Assembly: GCA_004431415.1 (NCBI GenBank)
Contig: QPMI01000013.1
Coordinates: 62,001 to 126,000, forward strand
DNA length: 64,000 nucleotides
Reading direction: 5' to 3'
Source: Cyanophora paradoxa
Lineage: Eukaryota > Glaucocystophyceae > Cyanophorales > Cyanophoraceae
Shown: positions 46,681 to 56,918 of the stretch, one piece after another
Layout of the letters: every line of letters begins with the position of its first letter
Numbering within the stretch: the first letter of the stretch is position 1
The notes under the pieces: generated by a model
The model's input: only the letters and a program-made list of their open reading frames with translations
What the model was told of the DNA's origin: nothing
Database searches by the model: none
Program-made: the position numbers and the translations under genes

Positions 46681-48501
46681 TGGCGTTCGTCAATGCGATC
46701 CCGGCCACCAGCACGCGTGCGTCAGCAGCGTCTTCTGTGACCGCTGCGGCCTGCGTCGCGGCGCCGGCCGGCGCTCGCCGATCGGCCTCGCGGGCGGCGG
46801 CGTCCGCCTCGCCCGTCTCGCTCAAGAAGGTCTTCCTCGGCGCGTCCGTCGCGGCTGCGCCCGTGCTGGCTGCCTCCGTCACGCCCTGCTGGGTGCCCGA
46901 GATCCGCGCCGCTGCGACTGCCAGCTTTGACGTCGTCAGCGAGGTGCGGCCGCGTGCGAGCTTCCGATCTGTCGTGCCTGCTGTCTGCTAACGCTGAGCT
47001 CTTCAGATTGACGTTCAGGCCCTGGTGCGCTCATGCCAGCGTCGGCCTCGCGCTTGCCTGTCCCTGGCGCTGCGCTGCTGTGCTGACGCCGCCTGCAGCG
47101 CGACGCGCTCGACCAAAGCAACGTGCGCTGCCCGTGTCGCGCGCCCCCTCCAGCCTGCGCTCACTCGGGCCGCAGCGCGAGATCAAGGGCAGGCGAGTGC
47201 TGGTCGAGCTGACGGCTCCGCGGCCGGCCGTGCTCGCTCGCTCGCGGCCTCTGAGCGAGCGCAGGTTCGATCTGAAGGACACGAAGACCAGCGTGGAGCT
47301 GAAGGTGCCCCCGCCCTCCTCCCTCCTTCCTCTCCATCGGACTCGAATTCGAATTCGAACGGCGCAGGAGGACAAGGAGATCGTGATCGAGACGGCCTCG
47401 CAGCTGACGCTCGACTCCGTCGTTGATCTCCTCAAGACCAAGGCCCGCCCGCCCGCCCGCAGAGCGCCCCGCTGAGCACCGCGCGGCGCCGCGTGGCGCG
47501 TCCGTCTAAGGCGCCCCCGGCGCACGATAGGAAGCCCGGCCGACTCCCCTTAGCGCCAGCGAGCAGGCGCCAGCCCTATCCCCACCGTCTAGAGCGTTTG
47601 TGTTCCCCCGCGTCGCCCTCTCCAAGAGCCCCCGACGCCCCGGCGGGGCCTGGTCCCCAGCGGCAAGCGCTGGGCCTAAGCGCGGGGCGGCGCGCGCAGG
47701 CGAGCAAGCGCGGGCTTTCCCTCAAGATCTTCGAGCCCCTCGACGTCGAGAAGGTCGTACCCCTTCCCCAGCATCTCCCCCCCCTGCGCCTCGGCCCCTC
47801 TTACCTCTTACCTCGGGCCAGGCGGGCGGCGAGCGCGTGCGGCAGAAGATCAAGCTCGTCCAGGGCATCGACAAGGTCCGCGTCGCACAGCTCCATCCCC
47901 AGCTAGCCAGGCCTTAGGGCGCCTGGCCTGGGCGTCGAATTCGGAGGGCTTCACCGGCATGGGCCCGGGGGGCTGACTCCTCCCCCCCCCCCCCCCCCCC
48001 TCCCCGCTCCCGCCCCCCTCCCCTTCAAAAGGCTTCATTGGCCCGCCTGCCTTAAGGACCCGTGCGCTGCGCGGCTGATCATCAGATCCTCCTGCCTAGG
48101 ATCCCTAGCTGACGGGGACTGACGCCCCCTCCCCCCCCCCCCCCCCACACCCCGCCCCCCACCCCGCCCCCCCTCCCCCGGCAGGAGAACGCGAAGAAGA
48201 TCACGGCGCTGATCCGCGAGGAGTTCAAGAAGGGCGTCACCTCCTCCATCCAGGTGGCCGGGGCCTATTCCCTGTCCTCCCGTGCTCTTCTTTCTCTTCT
48301 GAGCTTCGTCGTCCGTCCGTCCGTCCAGGGCGAGAGCGTCCGCGTCTCCTCCAAGAGCAAGGACGACCTCCAGGTCCGCCCGCCCCGTACCCCTCTCCCC
48401 GCCCTCCCCCCTCCCCCGCCCTGAGCCCTGGGCAGGCGGTGATGGGGCGGCTGAAGACGCTGGACCTGCCCGTCGCCCTCCAGTTCAACAACTTCCGCTG
48501 A
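46681..48501 (+). CDS. YajQ/UPF0234-family nucleotide-binding protein with N-terminal organelle presequence
   Basis: YajQ proteins are small two-domain nucleotide-binding proteins (some bacterial ones bind cyclic-di-GMP). The mature part starts ASFDVVSE. Small exons then give IDVQAL, RDALDQSN, REIKGR-FDLKDTKTSVELK, EDKEIVIETASQLTLDSVVD-LLKTK, SKRGLSLKIFEPLDVEK, GGERVRQKIKLVQGID, ENAKKITALIREEFKKGVTS-SIQ, GESVRVSSKSKDDLQ and AVMGRLKTLDLPVALQFNNF-R-stop (48499-48501). All blocks match the family in order. About 80 extra N-terminal residues (MAFVNAIPATSTRASAASSV..., Ser/Ala/Arg-rich with an early Phe, later a hydrophobic patch VFLGASVAAAPVLAAS) look like a plastid targeting sequence. The intron 47193-47274 has a GC donor and joins GR to FDLKD. 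The gene is bacterial by family but has eight or more introns. Confidence 0.92.
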
Positions 48502-48934
48502 GGGCGCGCCCCCGGCCCACGCCCACGCGGGGCCAATCTCCGTGTTTCATTCAAACTATCACCACGTCACCCCACACCGGCGCGCGCTTTCAGCCGCCGG
48601 GCCGCGGCCGTGCCGCGCCCGGGGGCGCGGCGGCCGAGGGCCTAGGTCGGGGCCTGGGCCCGCGCGGCCCGTGCTGGCACGGGACACCACTGGGCCGGTG
48701 GGCAGATTGAAGTTCCCCTTGATCATCATGCATCGAATCATGAAACTTGAAATCATGACCGGTGTTCATATCCCGTGGAGGTCGCCGCGCCCGGCCCCCG
48801 CCACTCGTCTCCGGCCGGGCGGCCCCGCCCCCGACTACACAAACGTACACTTCAGCCACACTGAGTCATGATCAGTTGCAGCCACAACCAACTGCAGCCA
48901 CAACCGACTGCAGCCACAGCGTTGACTGAGTCAG
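48502..48934. other. Intergenic region, convergent 3' ends
   Basis: It includes three tandem copies of a CTGCAGCCACAAC-type unit around 48883-48920 and TGAGTCAGTCAG-like sequence beside the stop of the next gene. No exon is seen. Confidence 0.5.
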
Positions 48935-51483
48935 TCAGTTCGGATCAGCTAGTGTGCTGACGGTCCAGGAGGGGAGCCAGCCCTTGAGGGCGCCCTCGGC
49001 GACGTCCTTGAGGCCGGCGAGCGCCTCGGGGACGGCCACCACGAGGATCCGCGAGCGACCTGCCAGGCCCCGGAGGCCCTGCGAGCGCGTCAGCATCCGG
49101 TGATCATGAGATATCGACCTAGAGCTGGCGGGGAGCTCGAGGGGTAGGACCTGGAGGGGCAGGATGTCCTCGAAGGCATCCACGGCGAGGTCGAGGAGGA
49201 GATGTGCGAGGCCCCCGCACCGCAGCAGCGCCCGCGCCTCGACTTCCCTGCATCGGCGCCGGTGTCGCTTCAATTCGAGTCGAAAATGAAAGAAACAGGC
49301 AAGGCCGGAGCCCTAGGCCAAGACGCGAGAAAGGCTCAGGCGCCGGCGGGCGCTTGCATTTTTTTAATGGAGACTCACGTGAACGGCCTGGCAAGTTCCA
49401 GACGAAGAGAGAACAGAGCTTGCGATGTCTGGGAGAGGATGCGCGCAACCTTCTCGGCAACCAAGTTGCTTCGCCCGCCTGCGAAGGTACTTGTCACAGT
49501 GTGTCGGACCGACGATCTCAGATCTAGATTCCAAATCTAAGATTTAAGGTGTATAGCGCACGGCGGCAGCAGATAACAAGCTTAAGCTGAAGTGTATGTA
49601 CGTTGAAGAAAATGCACACCGCGGACTTCCAAGTGCAGCTTTGGAGACGAGGGATCCGGGGAGGCGGCCACCGCTTCGGCGAGGCCCAGGAGGAAGCCGT
49701 CGCCGAAGCCGTCGTCGCCCTCTTCCGCGAAAGAGTGGACGACGGCGCCGAGCCGGCGAAGGCGCCGCGCGCCGGTACCCCGCGCGATGAGCGCCGCCAC
49801 GTCTTCGCGTGCGATCGGGGCTTTGCTCTCGTCAATCTGCGTGGAGAATAAGCTGGCATTCGCGATTTCACTTTAATGCAACTCATGCAGAGCAATCAAT
49901 CTGAAGAACGCACTTTTAAGTGAGACAGGGACTCCACAAGCGGCATGGCACCAAATCCTCGAAGGTCGGCGCCCGAAACGAGGGCCGCACTGGGGCGAGT
50001 CTATAGAATCAGAATAATCTCGAAACGGCAATTGCAATAATCTCTCAGAATAATCTATAGAGACGATAAGCAATTGCAACGTGAACACGTGTACAGACTC
50101 GGAGATAATAAAGCGGAAAAGTATGCCCTCTATAGCTAGATCTCGCACCGTTCTGTAGAGAACGAACGAATGGAGCGGCCGGCCAGGCCAGCCGCGAGCG
50201 CCGCAGGCCCGCCGCGGATGTCGAGATCGCAGTGTGTTTGGTGATCTTCGCGATACGATGGTGTCAGACAGCACCAAGAGGCCGGCATCGATCCTATAGC
50301 TAGTAAAGGGCAACGCAAGAGAGCAATATTTAATACAGGAGGTACCATTTGCGTCGTACATATCTGCTGCCAGCGTCACTTCTTCGAGGAACGCGAGGGG
50401 CGCCAGGGCCGCGACGGTGGCGCCGTCCCTGGGGCGGAAGAGGACGGAGCGGAGCAGCGGGCAGCACTGCACGATTGCAGCAACCGCGGGGCCGGTGACG
50501 ATGCAGGGCTCCAGGGTAGAGGGGAAGAGGGCAAGAGAGCGAAGGAGGCGGAAGGGTGACAGGAGGGGGAGGATCTCGGCGGGGGACGGACGCCACTCGT
50601 CGCGATCGTAGTCGTAGTTCGAAATGTGCTTTTTACCGTCGTCGATGTCGAGGGTCAGGTCTGTCAGCGCCGGCGCCGGCGCCGGAGCTGCATCCACAGC
50701 CGCGGCGGCCGCGGAAGGCGCCCCGGGGCTGTCGCTGAGCGGCGGGGGGCGGAGGGCGGAGAGCGACCCCAGGACGAGGCCGGAGAAAACGGAGCCGGGG
50801 ATCGGTTCCCCCTCGAAACAGCCCACGTCGACTATGACGTGAAGGCTGCGGATCCCGGCGCCGACGCCCGCGCCCGCGCCGGCCCTGGCGCCGATCGCGA
50901 GGCTGGAGGATGCGCTTGCTGCGGCCGCGCTGACTACAGCTGGATGCGAAGGCGTGGAAGCGCTGGCTTTGGATCCGGCTGCAGCTGCAGCTGCGGCTGT
51001 ACATGTACATGTCGTGCACTGGGCGAGGAACGTCGCGGACGCGCCAAGGAGCTTGTAGGCTCCTGATTCTTGGTACATGTTCTCCACATCACGGTGATCG
51101 ATCCCGTCTTCTCGGGCCTTGAGCATGCGGTCGGACTCGAAGGGGACGCGAAGGCGCAGCTTGACCGAGGGCCGGGCCGCCAGCTGCAGTCGGCCCGACT
51201 GGATGCGCCTCCCGAGCTCCTCCAATTGCAAGCGCCCGGGCTCCTTCGCGCTGGCGTCCAGCTGCAGGTGCTCCCAGAGCGCGCCGTCGATCGCCCGCTG
51301 CCATTGCTTGCACACCGGCCGCAGCCGCAGCGCCTCGAACACGGGGAGGAGCGAGAGCACACGAGTGACGACCGCGTCGGGCAACATAGCGAACAGGCTT
51401 GGGCTCCTGCTTTCTGGAGCGATCAGGTCGCCCGCCGCCTCGGTACCATCCCGCGCCCGCTTTGCACGCGTGCAAGGAGACAT
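48935..51483 (-). CDS. F-box protein with LRR-like repeats (paralogue A)
   Basis: Likely substrate receptor of an SCF ubiquitin ligase. The start at 51483 is MSPCTRAKRARDGTEAAGDL. The F-box reads LPDAVVTRVLSLLPVFEALR-LRPVCKQWQRAIDGALWEHL. Ala/Gly-rich helical and LRR-like blocks follow (SLHVIVDVGCFEGEPIPGS, LTDLTLDIDDGKKHISNYDY, LLRSLALFPSTLEPCIVTGP, AAIVQCCPLLRSVLFRPRDG, LAFLEEVTLAADMYDANG). Downstream exons give GGPAALAAGLAGRSIRSF, GFLLGLAEAVAASPDPSSPK, LLLDLAVDAFEDILPLQVLP and SRILVVAVPEALAGLKDVAE, ending TVSTLADPN-stop (48935-48937). AT-rich sequence at 49880-50340 separates the 5' and 3' exons, so the 3' half is less certain. It shares exon motifs with the divergent gene at 51840. Confidence 0.75.
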
Positions 51484-51839
51484 CGAGCTGAGCCGATGTA
51501 TTAAGCGCGCGCTGCCACCACCGGCCGTGCTGCTGTCGACGCGTCGAGCGGCCCGAGCGGCGAGCGGCGATCGGCCGCGAGCGGCGAGCGGCGAGCGAGC
51601 GAGCCGCGAGCCTGCGGCGGGGGTACCGCTGCAGCCGATCACTGCGCGCGGCAGTTAGGGCAGTTAGGGGCGGTTAGGCTAACTGACGGCGAGTCTGACG
51701 CCGGCAAGGAGTGACTTGCCAGAGGCCAGAGGAGTGACTTGCCGGCAAGCTTGTGGTTCGTTGATCTTCGCCGCTGGCCATGGCTTAAGCAGGCGACTAC
51801 GTATACTGAGGCACTCAAATTTATCATATAGTCGTACAC
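51484..51839. promoter_or_regulatory. Shared 5' region of divergent F-box paralogues
   Basis: A 356-bp spacer between two divergent related genes. It contains short direct repeats: GAGCGGCGAGCGGCGATCGG near 51550-51600, GCAGTTAGGGCAGTTAGG near 51650, and GGAGTGACTTGCC twice near 51707-51742. Confidence 0.5.
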
Positions 51840-54068
51840 ATGTCCGAGTTCCAGACGGAAGAGCCTACTCGATTGTCGAAGCGGGCCCGCCTCGAAGCGC
51901 CAGCTGCGCATGCGGCCGCAGCGGCGCTAGCCTCGCCTGCAGAAGCGGCCCCGGCGGGAGGGTTGGAAGCGCTGCTCGACACGTTGCTGGGCGACGTGTT
52001 CGGGATGCTCGGTCTTCGGGAGAGCTGGCCCTTGCGCGGCGTCTGCAGGTCCGCATCGCCCGCGCGCGCGCCCCACCGCTCGCGCGGCTTAGCCCGAGGT
52101 GCTGGATTGCAGGCGGTGGCGACGGGTGGTCGAGGAGAGGGAGTGGGCCAGTGTCGATCTGCGGATCAAGGGCGTCAGCGGGACAGCCGCCCTGTCGGCC
52201 CTGCTCGGCGGCGGGGCTCGGAAGCTGCGGCTGAGCGCCGGCTCCAGCGTCGCGCTCCGCCCGGAGCTGGCGGCCGGCGAGGAAGAAGCGGACTCGGAGC
52301 AGGCCGCCGCATCCGACGATCTCGACGCGTACCGCCCGCGGCTGCGGCCGTCGGCCCGGAGGGGAGGGGGGGAGAGCTGGCGGCCGGCGAGCCACGAGCG
52401 CTGGCTCGAAGCTGCCCTCATAGCCCTCGCCGCCGTTGCCACGGCAGCGGATCCGACGGCAGCGGCAGCTGGGCAGCCGCAGCCGCAGCCGCGGGCGGTG
52501 ACCGGCGAGCTCCTCGGATGCAACGGCCGGCTCCGCGTGCCCTCCCTCGGCGCCTTCCTCTCTGCCTACCTGCTCGGCGTGTTGCGGGCGCTGCGGCCAG
52601 CTGCAGCGGTCGCGGGCCAATCGAAGCGGAAGTCGAAGTCGAAGCCGGCGCCGGCGCCCGCGGCCGCCAGCGCTCTCGAGAGCCTCAGTGTCGGCCTCCT
52701 CGCGAGCAGCCCGCCGAGTCGCGGCATGTTCGCCGGCCGCGCTGGCCCCCTTCGGCCAGCTCCGCTCCCTCACCCTCTGCTTCGGCGAGTTCGACGGCGG
52801 GGTCGGCCCGGAGGCGGCGGCCGCCATCGCCGCCGCCTGCCCGCTCCTCCGCTCCATCGTCCTTCAGCCCGACGTGAATGAGGGGGCGAAGGTCGTCGCC
52901 GCCTTCGCGCCCCTCGCGCACCTGGAGGACCTCCTCCTCCTCATAGGAGGCTCCTTCTTCAACGCCAGCGAAGGCATCCTGGCGCTCGCGGGCGGCCCCG
53001 CCGGCCAGAGCCTCAAGAGCTTCGCCTTCACCCGCCGGCGCGGCCTCTTTAAGTGCGCTGCGAGCTTCAGATCTCTCCCCCCCTCAAATCAATGAGCTTC
53101 AGATTCAGATCATTTTCCGCTGATTTCCGTGCAGGGAGGGGAATTTCCCGATGCAGTACCCTAGCTACCCCGAAAGCGCCGACATCGACAGCGAAGCCGT
53201 CCTCGCCCTCTCGCGGATGCCGAAGCTCGAGTGCATCAAGAAAATGCAGGCACGCGCGGGCGGGCGGTTCCTTTTGCTGAGCGTAATCTTGGTGATTGCG
53301 CCCGCCCACCCGCTGAATTATTCGTAACGTGTCAGATTATTCTGTACCCGTTCGACCCGGCGGCCATCCTCCCCCCGGGGCGCATCGCGAGCCTCCGGGA
53401 GATCTGGCTCGGCATTCCCCCCCCCCCCCCCCCCCCCCCCCCGCCGCCGGATCTGGTCCAAGGCCTTGGACCCCCGCGCGCCCCTGCTGCTGGCGGAGGC
53501 GATCTCCTCCCCCCCCCGCCTCTCCAGACTCGGCCTGGAGCTCACGCTCGCCGGTGAGCCCCCCACACTGACAAGCTAGCTCAAACCGGCTGACCTCGTC
53601 TCCTGCAGGCGGCCGGGCGAGCCCCGATCTCCTCCCCCCCCCCGGCCCCGCCTCTCCAGACTCGGCCTGGAGCTCACGCTCGCCGGTGAGCCCCCCGCAC
53701 TGACAAGCTAGCTCAAACCGGCTGACCTTGTCTCCTGCAGGCGGCCGGGCGAGCCCCCTCGCCGACCTCGTCCTGTGCCTCGACGAGCCCCTCCCGGAGG
53801 CCGCGGCGGGGGCGATCGTCGCGCTCCCGGCGCTGGAACGGCTCCGCGTGTTCACCCCGCAATCCCTCTACGAGGTGAGGTCGGTCCCTCTCCGAACTCA
53901 ATTCTCCCGCCGACCCCGCCGCCCCCCGCGCCCCGCGCCCCGGCCCAGCAACTGCTGTTCGTCGAGCACCGGCCGAAGCTCTCGGTGTGCTGCCGGCCCG
54001 GGGCACTGGCAGCGGACACGGACTCCGCCGCCGCCGTGGCAGCGGTGCTCGAGGGGCGCGGCAAGTGA
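51840..54068 (+). CDS. F-box protein with LRR-like repeats (paralogue B)
   Basis: The start at 51840 is MSEFQTEEPTRLSKRARLEA. The F-box reads LLDTLLGDVFGMLGLRESWP-LRGVCR and, after an intron, RWRRVVEEREWASVDLR. LRR-like exons follow: GGARKLRLSAGSSVALRPEL, CNGRLRVPSLGAFLSAYLLG, GQLRSLTLCFGEFDGGVGPE, AACPLLRSIVLQPDVNEGAK, LALAGGPAGQSLKSFAFTRR, LSRMPKLECIKKM, YPFDPAAILPPGRIASLREI-WL, LDPRAPLLLAEAISSPPRLS and DLVLCLDEPLPEAAAGAIVA. It ends AAVAAVLEGRGK-stop at 54068. A 51-nt GC-AG intron (53412-53462) containing a run of 26 C best restores the frame. The tandem duplication at 53501-53757 is described separately. It is likely an SCF adaptor like its neighbour. Confidence 0.75.
53501..53757 (+). repeat. 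Tandem duplication of an exon+intron unit within F-box paralogue B
   Basis: Two near-identical copies start at 53501 and 53626; the donor and acceptor sites are offset by 132 bp. Each contains the exon end CTCACGCTCGCCG, a donor GTGAGCC (53554 and 53686) and an identical-length 55-nt intron ending CCTGCAG (acceptors 53606-53608 and 53738-53740). The introns differ at only about two bases (cacactg/cgcactg; cctcgtc/ccttgtc). The second copy has 7 extra bases near its C tract. The internal exon created (53609-53685) is 77 nt, not a multiple of three. Confidence 0.9.
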
Positions 54069-54740
54069 CGCGCCGGGCGCGCGCGCGGCGCTCCGAGTGC
54101 CTCGTCGCCGCTATCCCCCCCCCCCCCCCCCCCCCCCTCCCCTCTCCGTGGAAGAAGCTTTTATGCTGGCGTCCTACGCTTTCGAAATTCGAATTCATGA
54201 TTAGTTCCGAGGGCGGATATCACCACTGGTACTGCGAGCCACTAGTGAATCCACTGCTCAATTCTTGCATCGCTAATTCAACTGATCATGAACTGCAAAC
54301 CGTTGAACTGATCCGAAGGTCTAGATCGGATCATCGGATCTCATCTAGACTGAGATCTCAGAGTCTAGATCTGGATCTGGGTCTCAGAGTCCCTCCTGTG
54401 GGGCCCGGGGCCGGGTTCGTGCTAAGGGGCTGCCAGGCTGCCAGGGCTGATCACTGCCGCCAGCTTACTATTGCCAGGCCGCCGGGCCCGAGGGCTGACT
54501 CATGAATTAAATTGATCATGATTTCAAAGCTTATGGCATCGCGATCGACGTCGGATCTCAAAATTCATGATTTGCAACTTGCCAAGACTTAAAGTTCGCC
54601 CTCGAGCTCGAGCTCCCGGCTGTCAGTCTCTCTCTTTCGAGTTTACGGAGATATTCACTTCCTCTCTTTCGAGTTTACGGAGATATTCACTTCCTCTCCT
54701 TCACTGACAGTCTCTGCGGCACTTCTACCAGGCTGCCGGG
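54069..54740. other. AT-richer intergenic region, convergent 3' ends
   Basis: It begins with a C-rich run (54114-54136), then AT-richer DNA with many GATC/AGATCT-type motifs (TCTAGATCTGGATCTGGGTC near 54363-54382). No exon is seen. The 32-bp direct repeat is listed separately. Confidence 0.5.
54630..54693. repeat. Perfect 32-bp head-to-tail direct repeat
   Basis: The unit CTCTCTTTCGAGTTTACGGA followed by GATATTCACTTC occurs twice with no spacer. It lies just beyond the 3' end of the glycerol dehydrogenase gene, possibly in its 3' UTR. Confidence 0.85.
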
Positions 54741-56519
54741 CTACGCGCGCTTGACCTCGGCCAGGATCTCGGAGCCGAGCTGGTGGGCCCGCTTGACGGC
54801 CCGCAGAACGGACTCGGCGGTCGCCCCCCCCGGCATGTTGTGCGCAGTGGCCCCCGCCACCACCGTCCGCTCGCAGGCGCCCGCGAGGCCCGCCTCGTCG
54901 GCGGGGTCCACCCCGAGGGCGTTCAGCGTCACAGGGAGCCCGACGGCGGCGAAGAAGCGCGCGACGCGCCGCGCCTCCGCCTCGTTCTCCTCGAGGCACA
55001 GCTGCGCCAGGGTACAGAAGGCGACCTTCTCGCCGTGCAGGCTCCCGTGCGTCCCGGGCAGCCTGTGGACCCGTGAGTCACGCGTGGGTGGGGGGGGGGC
55101 TCAGGCGTGTCAGATCTGACCAGGTGAGGCCGTTGTGGAGGGCGTGAGCGAGGGCCAGGCCCGCGGACTCGAAGCCGAGGCCGCTCAGGAGAACGTTCGC
55201 CTCGACGACCTTCTCCACCGCGTCCGTAACTGGGGTACACGCACTTCAGAAAAGGGGAGCGGGAAGAGATGAGGGGGGTACGAGAGGACGCGCCCTGCTT
55301 GCGCTCGACGTCGGCGGCCGCCTGGGCGCCGTGCTCGTAGAGAATGTCCCTGCCGGGATTCGAACTCAGGGGCGATCAAATCTGGGATCGAATCCGTGCG
55401 CGGCCGCCGGCGGACCGGCAGAGGGCGGAGAGGGCGACGGCGCTCGCGGTAGGGCGCCCCCCGACCTCGCTCCGTGCGTGCGGCGCCCGCCGGCTGCGAA
55501 ATCACTGAGTTGGACTGGGGGTGGGGTTCGGGGTGGGGGGGTGGGGGGGAGGGGGGGTAGGAGAAGAGGGGTGCACGGACCAGGCGTCGGCTTCGTAGAA
55601 GGTGGCCATGGCGTCGCCCATGCCCGACACGAGGAACCGCCGTGGCGCCTCCGCGATCACCTGAGGCGATCGAATCAGGTCCCCGGGTACGGAATCTGAA
55701 ACGATATCGACCAAGGATCGAATTCCCGCACCGCCGTGTCCACGAGGACGAGGTGCGGGTTGTCGCGGAAGTTCAGGACCTGCTCATGCTCATATGAGGA
55801 TGATCTCGGCGCGGCGCAGGGGGTGGGAGATTCGATCCGCGGGCCTCCTCAAAGCTGCCGTCGGGGGAGTACATGACCGAGAGCGCGGAGCACGGGGCGT
55901 CGTTTCTGCGGCGAAAATCGATGAGATCGCCGCGGATCCGGACGGGAAGCTGATTCGAGCGGATCCGCGCGCGTACGAGGCGAGGGTCGGCACGATGACG
56001 GACGGGACCTTCAGGACGCTGGCGACGACCTTGCCCGCGTCCAGGCACTTCCCGCCGCCCACCACGATCACTGCGCACGCGCGAGCAATCAGCACCGGCG
56101 CCGGCGGCAGCGCCGGGCGCGTGACGCGCACGGTAGTCGACTGTCTTCTGCCGGAAAGCGGCGGACAGCTTGTTGACCTCTTCCCAGCTGCCCGATCGGA
56201 TCAGCTGCGCATGCGGAAGCGACTACTGAGCTATAGCTAGCTCCGTTTCTCACCTGCACTCGCCGCCGAAGTCTACCATGGTGGCCCGCGCTCCGGCCTC
56301 TTCGATGGACTTGATGATGCGCTTCTCGTACGCCGGGCGCAGCGCGGGGACGATGAGAACGCCCGCGGAGGCGTCCGGGCGGCTTGCAAGCGGGCGAAGG
56401 AAAGCCGCCATCTCGCCGATCAGGCCGGCCTTCTGGATGTACTTGTGCGGCGCCGAGAAGATCGCGGCGCCAGACGGGCCGTACGCCGCCTTGGGATCGA
56501 AGCGCGGAGCGTTCGACAT
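54741..56519 (-). CDS. Glycerol dehydrogenase, GldA-type iron/zinc-dependent alcohol dehydrogenase
   Basis: NAD-dependent oxidation of glycerol to dihydroxyacetone, cytosolic. The start at 56519 is [20 protein letters not shown], followed by [40 protein letters not shown] and DFGGECR. Next comes [20 protein letters not shown] (NAD-binding GGGK), then [13 protein letters not shown] and [38 protein letters not shown] carries the metal-ligand Asp in [25 protein letters not shown] and, after an intron, [20 protein letters not shown] carry the two His ligands. The end is [12 protein letters not shown]-stop (54741-54743). All ligands are present and the length is normal. The family is mostly bacterial, but several introns here show it is a nuclear gene. 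Exons between 55100 and 55750 are short and approximate. Confidence 0.9.
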
Positions 56520-56918
56520 CGCTGCGGAGTGCTGCGGGAGCTGGGCCTCGGATCCCTGGCTAGGTGAAGCGCAAGCTGGTGCGGACGCCGAAGCTGACGC
56601 GTGCGGACGCTAGGGTGCGCTTATGACGAAGACGCTTGCTGACGCTGGGACGCGTAGTCGGGGACGCGAGGACGGGAAGAGACAAGCTAGCTTCGTCAGC
56701 CTTCGTGCGAATCGGGGTACGCGAGCTTAATTCGAGCGCCGCCGATCATCGGATGGCGCCCGGCTGTAGCGTCTACAGCTAGCGCTCTGCGTTCAAAATG
56801 AAATGCATCGACTCCTTCAGAAATTCGCAACGAAAGATAGAGAGTGCTACAGCTAGCGTTAAACTCGAGTAATGTACAGTGCACGAGAGCTGCCCGACAC
56901 GGGCGCTCGCCGCCGGCA
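56520..56918. other. Spacer between two minus-strand genes
   Basis: A 399-bp promoter region of the GldA gene and 3' flank of C1D. It contains irregular GACGC(T/A)-type repeats (GACGCTGGGACGCG) around 56580-56660. No exon is recognised. Confidence 0.45.

Noticed and set aside
46681-48501. Bacterial contamination as source of YajQ, fRMsr and GldA genes
   Set aside because: Each is interrupted by several introns with the same splice signals as the surrounding eukaryotic genes.
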